Counted from the stretch's first letter, positions 8,413 through 16,750 are shown. The stretch is DNA of 64,000 nucleotides from Caballeronia sp. BR00000012568055 (GCF_029439455.1 NZ_JAQFVG010000248.1:98477-162476); one strand, 5' to 3'. Made by a program: numbers and translations. Notes: generated by a model from the letters alone, not told the origin.

Positions 8413-9861
8413 ATGAAGAAATTATATTTCGCCATACTGACGACATTCGCGCTCGCCGCGTGTGCCGTGCAGCCGGAAACGCACGCCGATTTGCCCGACA
8501 CCGTGCACACGACCGCGCCCGCCACATGGAGTGTCGATACCCCGCCAGCCGATGCCGATCCCACCGCGTGGTGGAATCAGTTCAACGATCCGGTGATGCA
8601 CGAACTCGTTGCATCGGTGCTGAACAGCAATCTGGATGTGCAGGCCGCAGTAGAACGCGTAAAGCAGGCGCAAGCGCTGACCGTGCAACGACGCGCAGCA
8701 TTGCTGCCGCAACTCGACGCCAACGCGGGCGCATCGGACACGCGCCAGAACACGCCGCCGCCCTTGGGCTACGTGAGGCAGGCGGGTATCGGATTGACGC
8801 TGAGCTGGACGCCGGATGTGTTTGGCGGCGAGCGGCTGGAATTGCTCGCATCGCAGGCGCAGCTCGTGGGCCGCGAACATGCCGCCGATCAGGTGCGTCT
8901 GGCGCTGGCAGCGGATACCGCATCGGCTTATGTCGATCTGCGTTGGGCGCAGGCGGAACTGAAGATTCTTCAAGATAACGAAGCAATTCGTGACCGTGCG
9001 CTGAAACTCACGCAACGCCGGCTTCAATACGGCTTATCGACTCAACTCGATGTTGCACGCGCGCAGAATCAACTAAGCGATCTGCAATCACGCATTCCGC
9101 GCACGCAAGCCACTATTCAGCATCAGCTCAGCCTGATCGCGGTGTATTCGGGCCGCACGCCCGAGTCCGTCGATAAGCTGATGCTCGCGGATGCAGGGCC
9201 ATCGCCCGTAATTCCGGTGCCTGCAAACGGCGCGCCGACCACGCTGCCATCCGATGCACTGCTGCGTCGTCCGGACGTGCTCGTCGCTTACGCAGGCGTG
9301 CAGCAACGCGCAGCGGAAGTGGGCGTCGCGCGTGCAGAGCGCTATCCGAAGTTCTCGTTGCGTCTGACCGATGGCTTGCTTGCATCGTCCTATCTCGGCT
9401 TGCCGACGTTGACCGATAATCTGTTCTCCGCAGCATTGAACGCGACCAGTCCGATCTTCAACGCTGGCCGCATTACCGCTGATATCGAGCAGAACGAAAG
9501 CAAGATGCGCGAGTCAGAACTGCATTTGCGGCAGACCATGCTCGAAGCGCTGAAGGATGTCGAAGACACGCGCAGCGATCTGGTCAGCACGAGCGATCAG
9601 ACCAAGCGTTTAACCGATGCACTCGCCGCGTCCGATCAATCGCTGAAGCTTTCGACGCAGCTATACAAAGGCGGCGCAGCCAGCTTCCTTGACGTGCTCG
9701 ACGCGCAACAAGCCTATCTGCGCGATGCCGACTCTCTCAATCAATCGAAGCGCGAACATGCGCTGGCGGCAGTGGCGCTGTATCGATCGCTCGGTGGCGG
9801 ATGGAGCACGACCGACGATTCCATCAAGACAGCAAGCACGCAAAGCAAGGAGACGAAATGA
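8413..9861 (+). CDS. Outer-membrane efflux lipoprotein (NodT/OprM type)
   Basis: The TolC-type exit duct of the pump, 482 residues from the ATG at 8413. A lipoprotein signal ends LTTFALAAC with the acylated cysteine at about residue 17, typical of the NodT/OprM group. It includes ADPTAWWNQFNDPVMHELV, then two structural repeats of an OEP domain; the motifs LRRPDVLVAYAGVQQRAAEVGVARAERYP and QLYKGGAASFLDVLDAQQA mark the two beta-barrel/alpha-barrel halves. A longer open frame begins inside the MFS gene but is out of keeping with the lipobox. The last codons overlap the next gene in an ATGA. Confidence 0.94.
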   Translation: MKKLYFAILTTFALAACAVQPETHADLPDTVHTTAPATWSVDTPPADADPTAWWNQFNDPVMHELVASVLNSNLDVQAAVERVKQAQALTVQRRAALLPQLDANAGASDTRQNTPPPLGYVRQAGIGLTLSWTPDVFGGERLELLASQAQLVGREHAADQVRLALAADTASAYVDLRWAQAELKILQDNEAIRDRALKLTQRRLQYGLSTQLDVARAQNQLSDLQSRIPRTQATIQHQLSLIAVYSGRTPESVDKLMLADAGPSPVIPVPANGAPTTLPSDALLRRPDVLVAYAGVQQRAAEVGVARAERYPKFSLRLTDGLLASSYLGLPTLTDNLFSAALNATSPIFNAGRITADIEQNESKMRESELHLRQTMLEALKDVEDTRSDLVSTSDQTKRLTDALAASDQSLKLSTQLYKGGAASFLDVLDAQQAYLRDADSLNQSKREHALAAVALYRSLGGGWSTTDDSIKTASTQSKETK

Positions 9862-10307
9862 GTCTGATCGAAGAGACCGCAGCGGGACTGGATGGACTCG
9901 CGCAATTGCGCAGATTGATCGCGAGCGGGCGCAAGCCAGGCATCATGGTGTCGCTGGACTTCGACTTTATCGAAGTGGAAGCGGGGCGCGCGGTGTTCGC
10001 GGGCGTGGCGGGCGATCATGCGTATAACCCGATCGGCACGGTACACGGCGGCTATGCGGCGGCACTGTTGGATTCCGCTTGCGGATGCGCGGTGCATTCA
10101 TGTCTGACCGCGACGCAGGCTTATACGACGTTCGAACTGAAGGTCGCGTATCACAAGGCAATCACGCGTGACACGGGTTTGCTGCGGGCGGAAGGGCGCG
10201 TGTTGTCGATCGGACGACGTGCGGCTTTTGCAGAAGCCAATTTGAAGGATGCCAACGGCCGCTTATACGCGTCGGCAACTTCCACGCTGCTGGTGATGGA
10301 ACGATAA
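9858..10307 (+). CDS. PaaI-type hotdog-fold thioesterase
   Basis: A 149-residue acyl-CoA thioesterase of the PaaI/4-hydroxybenzoyl-CoA class. The hotdog signature NPIGTVHGGYAAALLDSACG is present with the HGG catalytic loop, followed by YTTFELKVAYHKAI. The start is set by the ATGA overlap with the efflux channel stop; an in-frame ATG 19 codons upstream lies inside the channel gene. Translational coupling to an efflux operon is unusual and suggests that the pump exports a product linked to CoA-thioester metabolism, for example an aromatic or fatty acid freed by this enzyme. That link is inference. Confidence 0.9.
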   Translation: MSLIEETAAGLDGLAQLRRLIASGRKPGIMVSLDFDFIEVEAGRAVFAGVAGDHAYNPIGTVHGGYAAALLDSACGCAVHSCLTATQAYTTFELKVAYHKAITRDTGLLRAEGRVLSIGRRAAFAEANLKDANGRLYASATSTLLVMER

Positions 10308-10313
10308 GACAAG

Positions 10314-10344
10314 TTCGGTTCCTTCGGCCAACGAAGGAACCGAA
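10314..10344. terminator. Bidirectional hairpin between convergent genes
   Basis: A perfect 13-bp stem (TTCGGTTCCTTCG at 10314-10326 pairing with 10332-10344) and a 5-base loop lie between the thioesterase stop and the stop of the convergent aminotransferase. Flanking tracts are only moderately T-rich, so it may act partly as a transcript-end stabiliser. Confidence 0.75.
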
Positions 10345-10352
10345 AACATCAT

Positions 10353-11681
10353 TTATTTCACGCTTTCCAGCGCCTTTCGCACCGTGCTGAAGATCTGATC
10401 GATCTGATTGTCTTCGATAATCAGCGGCGGCGAGAACGCCAGGATATCGCCCGTATAACGCACCAGCACGCCCGCTTCGAAGCACTTCACGAACACTTCA
10501 TACGTACGCGCGCCCGGCGCGCCTTCACGCGATTCCAGTTCGATACCCGCAACCAGTCCGAGATTGCGAACGTCCTTCACGTAGGGCGCATCGCGCAGCG
10601 CGTGTGCGGCGCTTTCGAATTTCTCGGACTTCGACGCGGCACGATCGAACAGCTTGTCGCGCTGATAAAGATCGAGCGTGGCGATTGCGGCAGCGGTCGC
10701 GGCCGGATGCGCCGAGTACGTATAACCGTGGAACAGTTCGGTCGCGTTCGCCGCGCCTGCATTGACGATGGCGTCGTGCACAAAGCGTTGCGCTGCGACC
10801 GCGCCCATCGGAATGGCGGCGTTGTTGATGGCTTTGGCCATCGTGATGAGGTCGGGCGTTACGCCGAAATACTCGCTCGCCGTCGCCTTGCCGAGACGTC
10901 CGAAGCCGGTGATGACTTCATCGAAAATCAGCAAAATGCCGTGCTTGGTGCAGATGTCGCGCAGCTTTTGCAGATAGCCCTTCGGCGGAATCAGCACGCC
11001 GGTGGAACCTGCGACCGGCTCGACAATCACCGCCGCAATCGTCGATGCATCGTGAAGCGCGACGATGCGCTCCAGCTCTTCCGCGAGATGCTCGCCATGC
11101 TCCGGCTGGCCCTTCGAAAACGCGTTGCGCGCGAGATCGTGCGTATGCGGCAGATGATCGACCGAAGGCAGCAGCGCGCCCGAAAACGTCTTGCGATTCG
11201 GCGCGATCCCTCCGACCGAAATTCCGCCGAAGCCCACGCCGTGATAACCGCGTTCGCGCCCGATCAGCCGCGTACGCTGGCCTTCGCCGCGCGCCCGGTG
11301 ATAGGCGAGCGCGATTTTCAACGCCGTATCGACGGATTCGGAACCGGAATTCGTGAAGAAAATGCGGTCGAGTCCTTCCGGCATGATGCTCGCCACTTTC
11401 GTTGCCGCTTCGAACGCGAGCGGGTGGCCCATCTGGAAAGTCGGCGCGAAATCCAGCGTCGAAAGCGACTTCTGCACCGCTTCGACAATTTCATCGCGGC
11501 AGTGGCCCGCGTTCACGCACCAGAGACCGGCGCAGCCATCGAGCACGTCGCGACCATCGGTCGAACGGTAATACATGCCCTTGGCGCTCTCCAGCAGGCG
11601 CGGCGCGGCCTTGAACTGGCGGTTGGCGGTGAAGGGCATCCAGAACGATGAAAGGTCGTCGATGACGGGGCGCGCGTTCAT
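10353..11681 (-). CDS. Class III omega-amino acid:pyruvate aminotransferase
   Basis: A PLP enzyme of 442 residues, close to beta-alanine/omega-amino acid:pyruvate transaminases. Landmarks are FFTNSGSESVDTALKIA (phosphate cup), RGYHGVGFGG, the cofactor-contacting FDEVITGFGR (Asp near residue 254), and the Schiff-base lysine of MAKAINNAAIP near residue 283. N-terminal SFWMPFTANRQFKAAPR is characteristic of the omega-amino acid group. A strong AGGAG precedes the ATG at 11681. The divergent neighbour is a MocR regulator with its own aminotransferase domain, a pairing common for catabolism of amino donors such as beta-alanine, GABA or taurine. The exact donor is not resolved. Confidence 0.93.
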   Translation of the reverse strand: MNARPVIDDLSSFWMPFTANRQFKAAPRLLESAKGMYYRSTDGRDVLDGCAGLWCVNAGHCRDEIVEAVQKSLSTLDFAPTFQMGHPLAFEAATKVASIMPEGLDRIFFTNSGSESVDTALKIALAYHRARGEGQRTRLIGRERGYHGVGFGGISVGGIAPNRKTFSGALLPSVDHLPHTHDLARNAFSKGQPEHGEHLAEELERIVALHDASTIAAVIVEPVAGSTGVLIPPKGYLQKLRDICTKHGILLIFDEVITGFGRLGKATASEYFGVTPDLITMAKAINNAAIPMGAVAAQRFVHDAIVNAGAANATELFHGYTYSAHPAATAAAIATLDLYQRDKLFDRAASKSEKFESAAHALRDAPYVKDVRNLGLVAGIELESREGAPGARTYEVFVKCFEAGVLVRYTGDILAFSPPLIIEDNQIDQIFSTVRKALESVK

Positions 11682-11741
11682 GAAGAAGTCTCCTGTGGAA
11701 GTACGGCCACTCTATTCCTCGACAAATTTGCGCGGCATAGA

Positions 11742-11796
11742 CAGTTGTGTGACTGCGCTGCCAACTGTGTTGGTCAAATGCCGCAAACTGTATTGG
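11742..11796. promoter_or_regulatory. Candidate MocR operator: 23-bp-spaced direct repeat
   Basis: In the 147-bp divergent promoter, AACTGTGTTGG (11763-11773) recurs as AACTGTATTGG (11786-11796), 10 of 11 identical and starting exactly 23 bp apart. An inverted copy of the core, ACAGTTG, lies at 11742-11748. Direct repeats about two helical turns apart are the known operator style of MocR regulators. The assignment to the adjacent regulator is inferred. Confidence 0.6.
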
Positions 11797-11828
11797 CGCG
11801 TTCTCCGGTTGCGCGTTATTCTCGATGG

Positions 11829-13238
11829 ATGATCGAACTCAAGCTGGAGCGTGGCTCGCGGCAAGCGCCGACGCTCGTCGAACAACTGGTGCGCGCGTTT
11901 TCCTCGGCTATCGAGGAGCAGACGCTGCGCGCGGGTGCGTTGCTGCCGTCCGTGCGGCGTCTGGCGGAGGCGCATGCGCTGAGCACGTTCACGGTGACGG
12001 AGGCGTATGGCCGTCTCGTGTCGATGGGACTCGTCACCGCGCGGCGCGGTTCCGGCTATCGCGTAGCGGTGCGCGGGCATAGCGAGCGGGCGCGCGCGGT
12101 CGAATGGCAGCCGCCGAGTCTCACGGCCACGTGGTTATTGTCGGATGTGTTCGCCGATCATTCCGTGCCGATCAAGTCCGGCTGCGGCTGGCTGCCGAAC
12201 GAATGGATCAACGAAAGCGGTTTGCAGCACGCGCTGCGTTCGGTCGGACGCGTGCCGTCGGCGCGGATTGCGGACTATGGGCATCCGTATGGGTTTGCGC
12301 CATTGCGTGAACGCATCGCGGAGCAATTGGATCGGCATGGATTGCCAGTCGATGCCGCATCGAACGTGCTGCTCACCGCAGGCGCGACGCAGGCGCTGGA
12401 CCTGATCGTGCGCACGCTGCTGCGCCCCGGCGATGCGGTCGTCGTCGAAGATCCCGGTTACTGCAATCTGCTGCAAATCCTGCAACTCGCGGGGCTGACC
12501 GTGCATGGCGTGCCGCGCACGGCGGCGGGTATCAATACGGACGTGTTCGAGCGCATCGTGATTGAACATCGGCCGAAAGCGGTGTTTCTCAACACGACGC
12601 TGCAGAATCCGACCGGCGCGACGTTTGGCATGGCATCGGCATTTCGATTGATGCAGATTGCCGAGCGACATGGCTTGTGGGTCGTGGAAGACGATGTGAA
12701 CCGCGAACTCGCGCCGCCCGGCGCGCCGTTGCTCGCCGCGATGGAAGGCCTGAGCCGCGTGCTTTACGTCGGCGGTTTTGCGAAAACCATCACGCCCGCT
12801 TTGCGATGCGGTTATGTCGTCGCCGAGCGCGAAGTGCTGCGCGAAATGGCGCGCACGAAGATGGCGGTGGGGTTGACTACATCGGAGGCGACGGAGCGCA
12901 TTGTCGAAAAAGTGCTGACGGAAGGGCGCTATACACGGCACGTCGAAGTCGTTATCGAAAAATTGAAGGACGCGCACGCGCTCGTCGAAGAACGAATGGA
13001 TGCGCTCAACATCGAGCTATTTCGACGCCCGCGCGCAGGGCTTTTCGTATGGGGTACGCTGCCGATCGATCCGGACCACGCCAGCGATTTCGCCACGCGC
13101 GCCTTGAATCACGGCATCTGGCTCGCGCCAGGTTCCTACTTCCGCCCCGGCGGTGCCCCGAGCGCGAGTTTTCGCTTCAACGTGCCGTATTCCGTGGACG
13201 ATGCGTTGTGGTCGTTCTTGCAGCAGGAAATCGGCTGA
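11829..13238 (+). CDS. MocR-type GntR regulator with aminotransferase domain
   Basis: A chimeric regulator of 469 residues. Residues about 10-75 form a GntR winged helix (GALLPSVRRLAEAHALSTFTVTEAYGRL, then TARRGSGYRV); the remainder is a fold-type I aminotransferase-like domain with GATQALDLIVRTLL, VVVEDPGY, NTTLQNPTGATF, VVEDDVNREL and the PLP-lysine context GGFAKTITPALRCGY. Family members such as GabR and TauR sense an amino compound through PLP and bind direct repeats. The start at 11829 gives the canonical N-terminus; the frame is open further upstream into the promoter. It is divergent from the aminotransferase and probably controls it. Confidence 0.92.
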   Translation: MIELKLERGSRQAPTLVEQLVRAFSSAIEEQTLRAGALLPSVRRLAEAHALSTFTVTEAYGRLVSMGLVTARRGSGYRVAVRGHSERARAVEWQPPSLTATWLLSDVFADHSVPIKSGCGWLPNEWINESGLQHALRSVGRVPSARIADYGHPYGFAPLRERIAEQLDRHGLPVDAASNVLLTAGATQALDLIVRTLLRPGDAVVVEDPGYCNLLQILQLAGLTVHGVPRTAAGINTDVFERIVIEHRPKAVFLNTTLQNPTGATFGMASAFRLMQIAERHGLWVVEDDVNRELAPPGAPLLAAMEGLSRVLYVGGFAKTITPALRCGYVVAEREVLREMARTKMAVGLTTSEATERIVEKVLTEGRYTRHVEVVIEKLKDAHALVEERMDALNIELFRRPRAGLFVWGTLPIDPDHASDFATRALNHGIWLAPGSYFRPGGAPSASFRFNVPYSVDDALWSFLQQEIG

Positions 13239-13449
13239 CGCGATACGCCTGCAAGCGCTCGCACACGTCTTTCCTGCGCACGGGATTGAGCGGATCGCAC
13301 AGACGAATCGTCAACGTCGCTACTTCGGCGCGCGAATTATCCGGCGCTTCCCAAAGCACGACGCTATACGTGCCATCCGAAACCTGCACGATCTGAAAGC
13401 GGGCGAGATCGATCTTGGTCAACTCGTGCGGCTCGATCGAATGATGCAT
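13177..13449 (-). CDS. Small conserved-type protein, DUF2866-like (tentative)
   Basis: A 90-residue protein beginning MHHSIEPHELTKIDLARFQI, with GAGG 8 bases before the ATG at 13449; an upstream in-frame ATG at 13563 has no such site. The core reads VSDGTYSVVLWEAPDNSR followed by a basic stretch with LNPVRRKDVCERLQAY. I associate this pattern with short DUF2866-type proteins of Burkholderiaceae, but that is from memory and uncertain. The last 20 codons overlap the 3' end of the convergent MocR gene by 62 bp, so the tail (rich in T and R) may be a recent extension. Confidence 0.6.
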   Translation of the reverse strand: MHHSIEPHELTKIDLARFQIVQVSDGTYSVVLWEAPDNSRAEVATLTIRLCDPLNPVRRKDVCERLQAYRVSRFPAARTTTTHRPRNTAR

Positions 13450-13590
13450 GATGGTCCTCGACAGACTCGACTGGTGCGTGAGCTTATGCAAACACCATGC
13501 CGATACCGAAGCCATCATGGCGCACGGCTCATGCAACACATTGCGCCTTGCTAAATTTTGCAATGACGCAATGGAGCCTTTGCCAAAGGC

Positions 13591-14373
13591 TTATTTGTTT
13601 TCTTTTACGATGACGAACGCGGCAGTTTCATAAGGCACCGTAACGGTTTCCTTGCCGCGCAACTCGGATTCTGAATCGATCAACGCGCGTACTTGTTCGT
13701 CGATACGCGCGCGTTCGTCTTCAGGCAACGCGGCGATAAAACTCGTCGAACGCACGCGATCCAGAATCACGTGCTCAGGCGACCCGCTATGTCCGATCGA
13801 AAAGCGCGTTTCATGCAGCGCGCCGAATCCAGTATGTGGGAATACCTTGCGCCACGCGCCGGTGTAAAAGCGCGGACTGCCGCCTTCATACTGATCGACG
13901 ATGGCATCCAGCTTCGCGATCCACGGCACGCGTTTATCGCGCGTGTTCCATACGAGCCCGAGCTTGCCGCCAGGCTTCAATACGCGATGAATCTGGCTTA
14001 GCGCTTCCTTATGCGCAAACCAGTGGAAGGATTGCGCGCAGACGATTGCATCGACGGATGCGTCTAGAAGCGGAATGGATTGCGCGGTGCCTTTCAATGC
14101 TTCGACATTCGGCAAGGCATGTGCGAGCTTGGCGCGCATGGTATCGACAGGTTCGACGGCGATCACGCGCGCGCCTGTTTTTACGAGCCAAGGCGTGAAT
14201 TTGCCCGTGCCCGCGCCGAGATCGACAACGGTTTTATCCGCGTTTAATCCCAGCACATTCGCGAGCCAGTCCGCGAGTTCCGGCGAATAACCGGGACGTC
14301 CGCGTACATAACCATCCGCGTTTGCCGTATAACCATCCGCCGCCGCGCGATGCACATCGCCTGCCTGAGTCAT
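13591..14373 (-). CDS. Class I SAM-dependent methyltransferase
   Basis: A 260-residue methyltransferase of the Methyltransf_11 type. Motif I is VVDLGAGTGKFTPWL (SAM-binding glycine loop), followed by the acidic VIAVEPVD, then VDAIVCAQSFHWF and HRVLKPGGKLGLVWN. The order and spacing match small-molecule O- or C-methyltransferases such as the YcgJ/UbiE-like group. The acceptor is unknown. It lies 5 bp downstream of the amino-acid-binding protein gene on the same strand, so the two are probably co-transcribed. Confidence 0.92.
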   Translation of the reverse strand: MTQAGDVHRAAADGYTANADGYVRGRPGYSPELADWLANVLGLNADKTVVDLGAGTGKFTPWLVKTGARVIAVEPVDTMRAKLAHALPNVEALKGTAQSIPLLDASVDAIVCAQSFHWFAHKEALSQIHRVLKPGGKLGLVWNTRDKRVPWIAKLDAIVDQYEGGSPRFYTGAWRKVFPHTGFGALHETRFSIGHSGSPEHVILDRVRSTSFIAALPEDERARIDEQVRALIDSESELRGKETVTVPYETAAFVIVKENK

Positions 14374-14378
14374 GGTGA

Positions 14379-15158
14379 TTACTCGCCGTAGATATCGAAG
14401 TCGAAATACTTCTGTTCGATGCGCTTATACGTGCCGTCTTTAATCATCGCGGCAATCGCGCCATCGAGTTTCTCCTTCAGGTCCGTGTCTTCCTTGCGCA
14501 AGCCGATTGCGGTCCCCGGTCCGAAAATCGCGGGATCTTCGAGCGCGCCGCCCGCAAAAGCGTAGGGCTTGCCGCGAGCCGTATCGAGAAAGCCACGCTC
14601 GGCTTGCACGGCGTTTTGCAGCGATGCATCGAGTCGGCCGGAAAGCAAATCCGCATACACCTGATCCTGATCCGCATACGATACGACCGTCACGCCCTTG
14701 CTGCCCCAATGCGCTTTGGCATACGTTTCCTGCATCGAACCTTGTTCGACGCCAACCGATTTACCGGCGAGCGCTTCGGCTGTCGGCTGAATTTTGGAGT
14801 CACGTTTAGCGACTAAACGCGTGGGCACGTGAAAGAGTTTGCTGGAGAAGGCGATCTGTTTGACGCGCGCGGGCGTCATCGACATGGTGGAAAGCACGCC
14901 GTCGAATTTGCGCGATTTGAGGCCTGGAATCATGCCGTCGAATGCGTTTTCGACCCACACGCACTTCGCGTTCAGACGACGGCACAATTCATTGCCGACA
15001 TCGATATCGAAGCCGACCAGCGAACCGTCCGCCGCTTTCGATTCGAACGGCGGATAGCTGGCATCCACGCCAAAGCGAATCGTCGACCATTCTTTAGCGT
15101 GCGCACCGATCGATACGGCGAGCATCGAACCCAACAACACCGTCAACAGCCTGTTCAC
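14379..15158 (-). CDS. Periplasmic basic amino-acid-binding protein (HisJ/ArgT type)
   Basis: A 259-residue solute-binding protein of polar amino-acid ABC importers. The signal peptide is MNRLLTVLLGSMLAVSIGAHA. The mature protein has the family start IRFGVDASYPPFESKAADG, then GFDIDVGNELCRRLNAKCVWVE, DGMIPGLKSRKFDGVLSTMS and VGVEQGSMQETYA, close to lysine/arginine/ornithine- or histidine-binding proteins. No permease or ATPase gene is adjacent, so it is an orphan binding protein serving a transporter encoded elsewhere. The methyltransferase gene follows after 5 bp. Confidence 0.93.
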   Translation of the reverse strand: MNRLLTVLLGSMLAVSIGAHAKEWSTIRFGVDASYPPFESKAADGSLVGFDIDVGNELCRRLNAKCVWVENAFDGMIPGLKSRKFDGVLSTMSMTPARVKQIAFSSKLFHVPTRLVAKRDSKIQPTAEALAGKSVGVEQGSMQETYAKAHWGSKGVTVVSYADQDQVYADLLSGRLDASLQNAVQAERGFLDTARGKPYAFAGGALEDPAIFGPGTAIGLRKEDTDLKEKLDGAIAAMIKDGTYKRIEQKYFDFDIYGE

Positions 15159-15240
15159 GTTATTTTCCTTGCGTCTCTTAGGTTAAATCGGATGGGAACC
15201 GCTAAGGAATTATAGAGGCGCGGCTTGACGCACAAACAAA

Positions 15241-15266
15241 AAAGGCCGCAATCGCTTGCGGCCTTT
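15241..15266 (-). terminator. Rho-independent terminator after the Hsp20 pair
   Basis: An 11-bp perfect stem, AAAGGCCGCAA pairing across a TCGC loop, is followed on the minus strand by a run of seven T residues. It is 27 bp past the stop of the second Hsp20 gene and reads as a strong intrinsic terminator. Confidence 0.88.
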
Positions 15267-15293
15267 GCTAAAACGCTAAAGAAATCTTAGCGA

Positions 15294-15659
15294 TTAATTC
15301 ACGCTGACTTCCACCTTTCGCGGACGCGCAGTCTCACGGCGCGGAATGCTGAGCTTAAGCACGCCATTGGTCAGATTCGCATCGATCTTTGTGGTGTCGA
15401 AGTCTTCGCTAACGGTAAAGGCACGCGCAAAACGCGGCGCGCGAATTTCCGCATGATGCACGCGCAAATCCGGCTGCACGGGCACGACGGCTTCTGCTTC
15501 GATATACAAGCGCGCATCATGCACTTTCACGTCCAACTTATCGCGCGGCACGCCGGGCAAATCGGCCCACAGCGTAATGCCTTCGCTATTCTCGACAATA
15601 TCGACCGCAGGCGTAATCGTGGCTGCCTGACGCTGAGTGATTTGAGTGGTGTCGTTCAT
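15294..15659 (-). CDS. Hsp20 / alpha-crystallin small heat-shock protein (second)
   Basis: A 121-residue ATP-independent holdase chaperone. The alpha-crystallin domain runs from TPAVDIVENSEGITLWADLPGV through FARAFTVSEDFDTTKIDANLTNGVLKLSIPRRE, including the conserved A-x-x-x-n-G-V-L motif near the end. The C-terminus lacks the I-x-I oligomerisation motif in clear form (RKVEVSVN). It lies 23 bp downstream of the first Hsp20 gene and ends before a terminator, so the two form a bicistronic heat-shock operon. Confidence 0.93.
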   Translation of the reverse strand: MNDTTQITQRQAATITPAVDIVENSEGITLWADLPGVPRDKLDVKVHDARLYIEAEAVVPVQPDLRVHHAEIRAPRFARAFTVSEDFDTTKIDANLTNGVLKLSIPRRETARPRKVEVSVN

Positions 15660-15682
15660 ATTTTCCTCGCAAGCAAGCAGAG

Positions 15683-16108
15683 TTATTGAATAGCGATGGC
15701 GCGCGGCTTCGATGCTTCGCGCTTGCCGACCGTAATGGAAAGCAGACCGTTTTCATAACGCGCTTCGACTCGTTCGGCGTCCGCATTACGCGGCAATTCG
15801 ATCACGCGGCGGAAGCTGCCATTAAAGCGTTCGCGAGCATAAGTACGCGCGCCATCGGTCGGCGCTTGTGCCTTGCGTTCACCGCTGATAGTGAGGGTGC
15901 CTTTATCGACCGTCACATCGAGCGATGCCGGATCGATGCCCGGTGCAAACGCGACAATCTGAATCGCTTCTTCGGTACTGCCAATATTCAGACGCGGGAA
16001 AGCATCTGCACGGCTCGAACGCATGCTCGAAGGAAAATTGCCGAATAATTGGCGCTGCACACGGTCGAGATCCGAGAAAAGATCGCCGCTGAAATACAAG
16101 TCACTCAT
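15683..16108 (-). CDS. Hsp20 / alpha-crystallin small heat-shock protein (first)
   Basis: A 141-residue class A-like small heat-shock protein resembling IbpA. It starts MSDLYFSGDLFSDLDRVQRQ, continues FPRLNIGSTEEAIQIVAFAPGIDPASLDVTVDKGTLTISGERK, and has the conserved RFNGSFRRVIELPRNADAERVEARYENGLLSI stretch. GGAG precedes the ATG at 16108. It heads the two-gene operon; the paralogues are dissimilar enough to form hetero-oligomers or handle different clients, as seen for IbpA and IbpB. Confidence 0.94.
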   Translation of the reverse strand: MSDLYFSGDLFSDLDRVQRQLFGNFPSSMRSSRADAFPRLNIGSTEEAIQIVAFAPGIDPASLDVTVDKGTLTISGERKAQAPTDGARTYARERFNGSFRRVIELPRNADAERVEARYENGLLSITVGKREASKPRAIAIQ

Positions 16109-16201
16109 GGTCCAGTCTCCGATAATGCGCGGCGAACGCCGGCTAGCAGAAATAACAAATCGGTTGATTCGACAGCGAGATGTTTCGCTGCCTCTGAATC
16201 C

Positions 16202-16236
16202 AAAATAGGTTCGGGCGCTATGGTTTCAATAGCGCA
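16202..16236 (-). promoter_or_regulatory. Candidate heat-shock promoter with overlapping inverted repeat
   Basis: On the minus strand about 100 bp upstream of the first Hsp20 gene, TTGAAA (16224-16229) is followed after 14 bases by CCTATTTT (16202-16209), a partial match to a sigma-32 promoter. An inverted repeat GCGCTAT/ATAGCGC (16215-16221 and 16229-16235) with a 7-base gap surrounds the -35 element. It is not a CIRCE element. Candidate only. Confidence 0.35.
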
Positions 16237-16300
16237 AAACGCGGTTTTTATTCGATCGAGAAGCTCTTGAAATCCGTCTGAGCATCACCAGAGCAGGGCG

Positions 16301-16750
16301 CTATGACTTTGCGGAATCTGGCTGGCGCGTGTAATAAATATCCCACTCCGCTTCGTCCGTCTGCTCGAAACCGTGTTGTTGGTAGAAACGGTTCGATTCG
16401 CTGCCACGCAAAGCGCCCAGGCGGACAGGCATACGTTGTGAATCGGCATCCGCAATGATCTTTCGCAGCACTGCGGACCCGATTCCCCGTGCCTGATGTT
16501 CCGGCAAGATGTACAAATGGTCCAGCAGCCAGTGGTCCGAATAAGGGCGAATCAGGTAAAAGCCCGCCCGGACATGATCGATTTCGATGAAGCGGCACAG
16601 CGCCGGTTCAAACGATGCCAGGAAACGTTCCCGCGCGCGTTGTGCGTCGAAACGTCCGAGACGCTCCAGGCTCTCGCGCATCGCCGCGATGCGAATGCTC
16701 ACCAGCAGATCAGCGTCAGAATGCGTAGTGGGTGAGAAAGTCAGATTCAT
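16301..16750 (-). CDS. GNAT-family N-acetyltransferase
   Basis: A 149-residue acetyl-CoA-dependent transferase. Motif A is seen in LDHLYILPEHQARGIGSAVLRKII, containing the Q/R-x-x-G-x-G/A pyrophosphate loop, followed by the family end NRFYQQHGFEQTDEAEWDIYYTR. It resembles small stand-alone GNAT enzymes acting on amines or amino acids; substrate unknown. It is divergent from panE, separated by about 165 bp. Confidence 0.9.
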   Translation of the reverse strand: MNLTFSPTTHSDADLLVSIRIAAMRESLERLGRFDAQRARERFLASFEPALCRFIEIDHVRAGFYLIRPYSDHWLLDHLYILPEHQARGIGSAVLRKIIADADSQRMPVRLGALRGSESNRFYQQHGFEQTDEAEWDIYYTRQPDSAKS

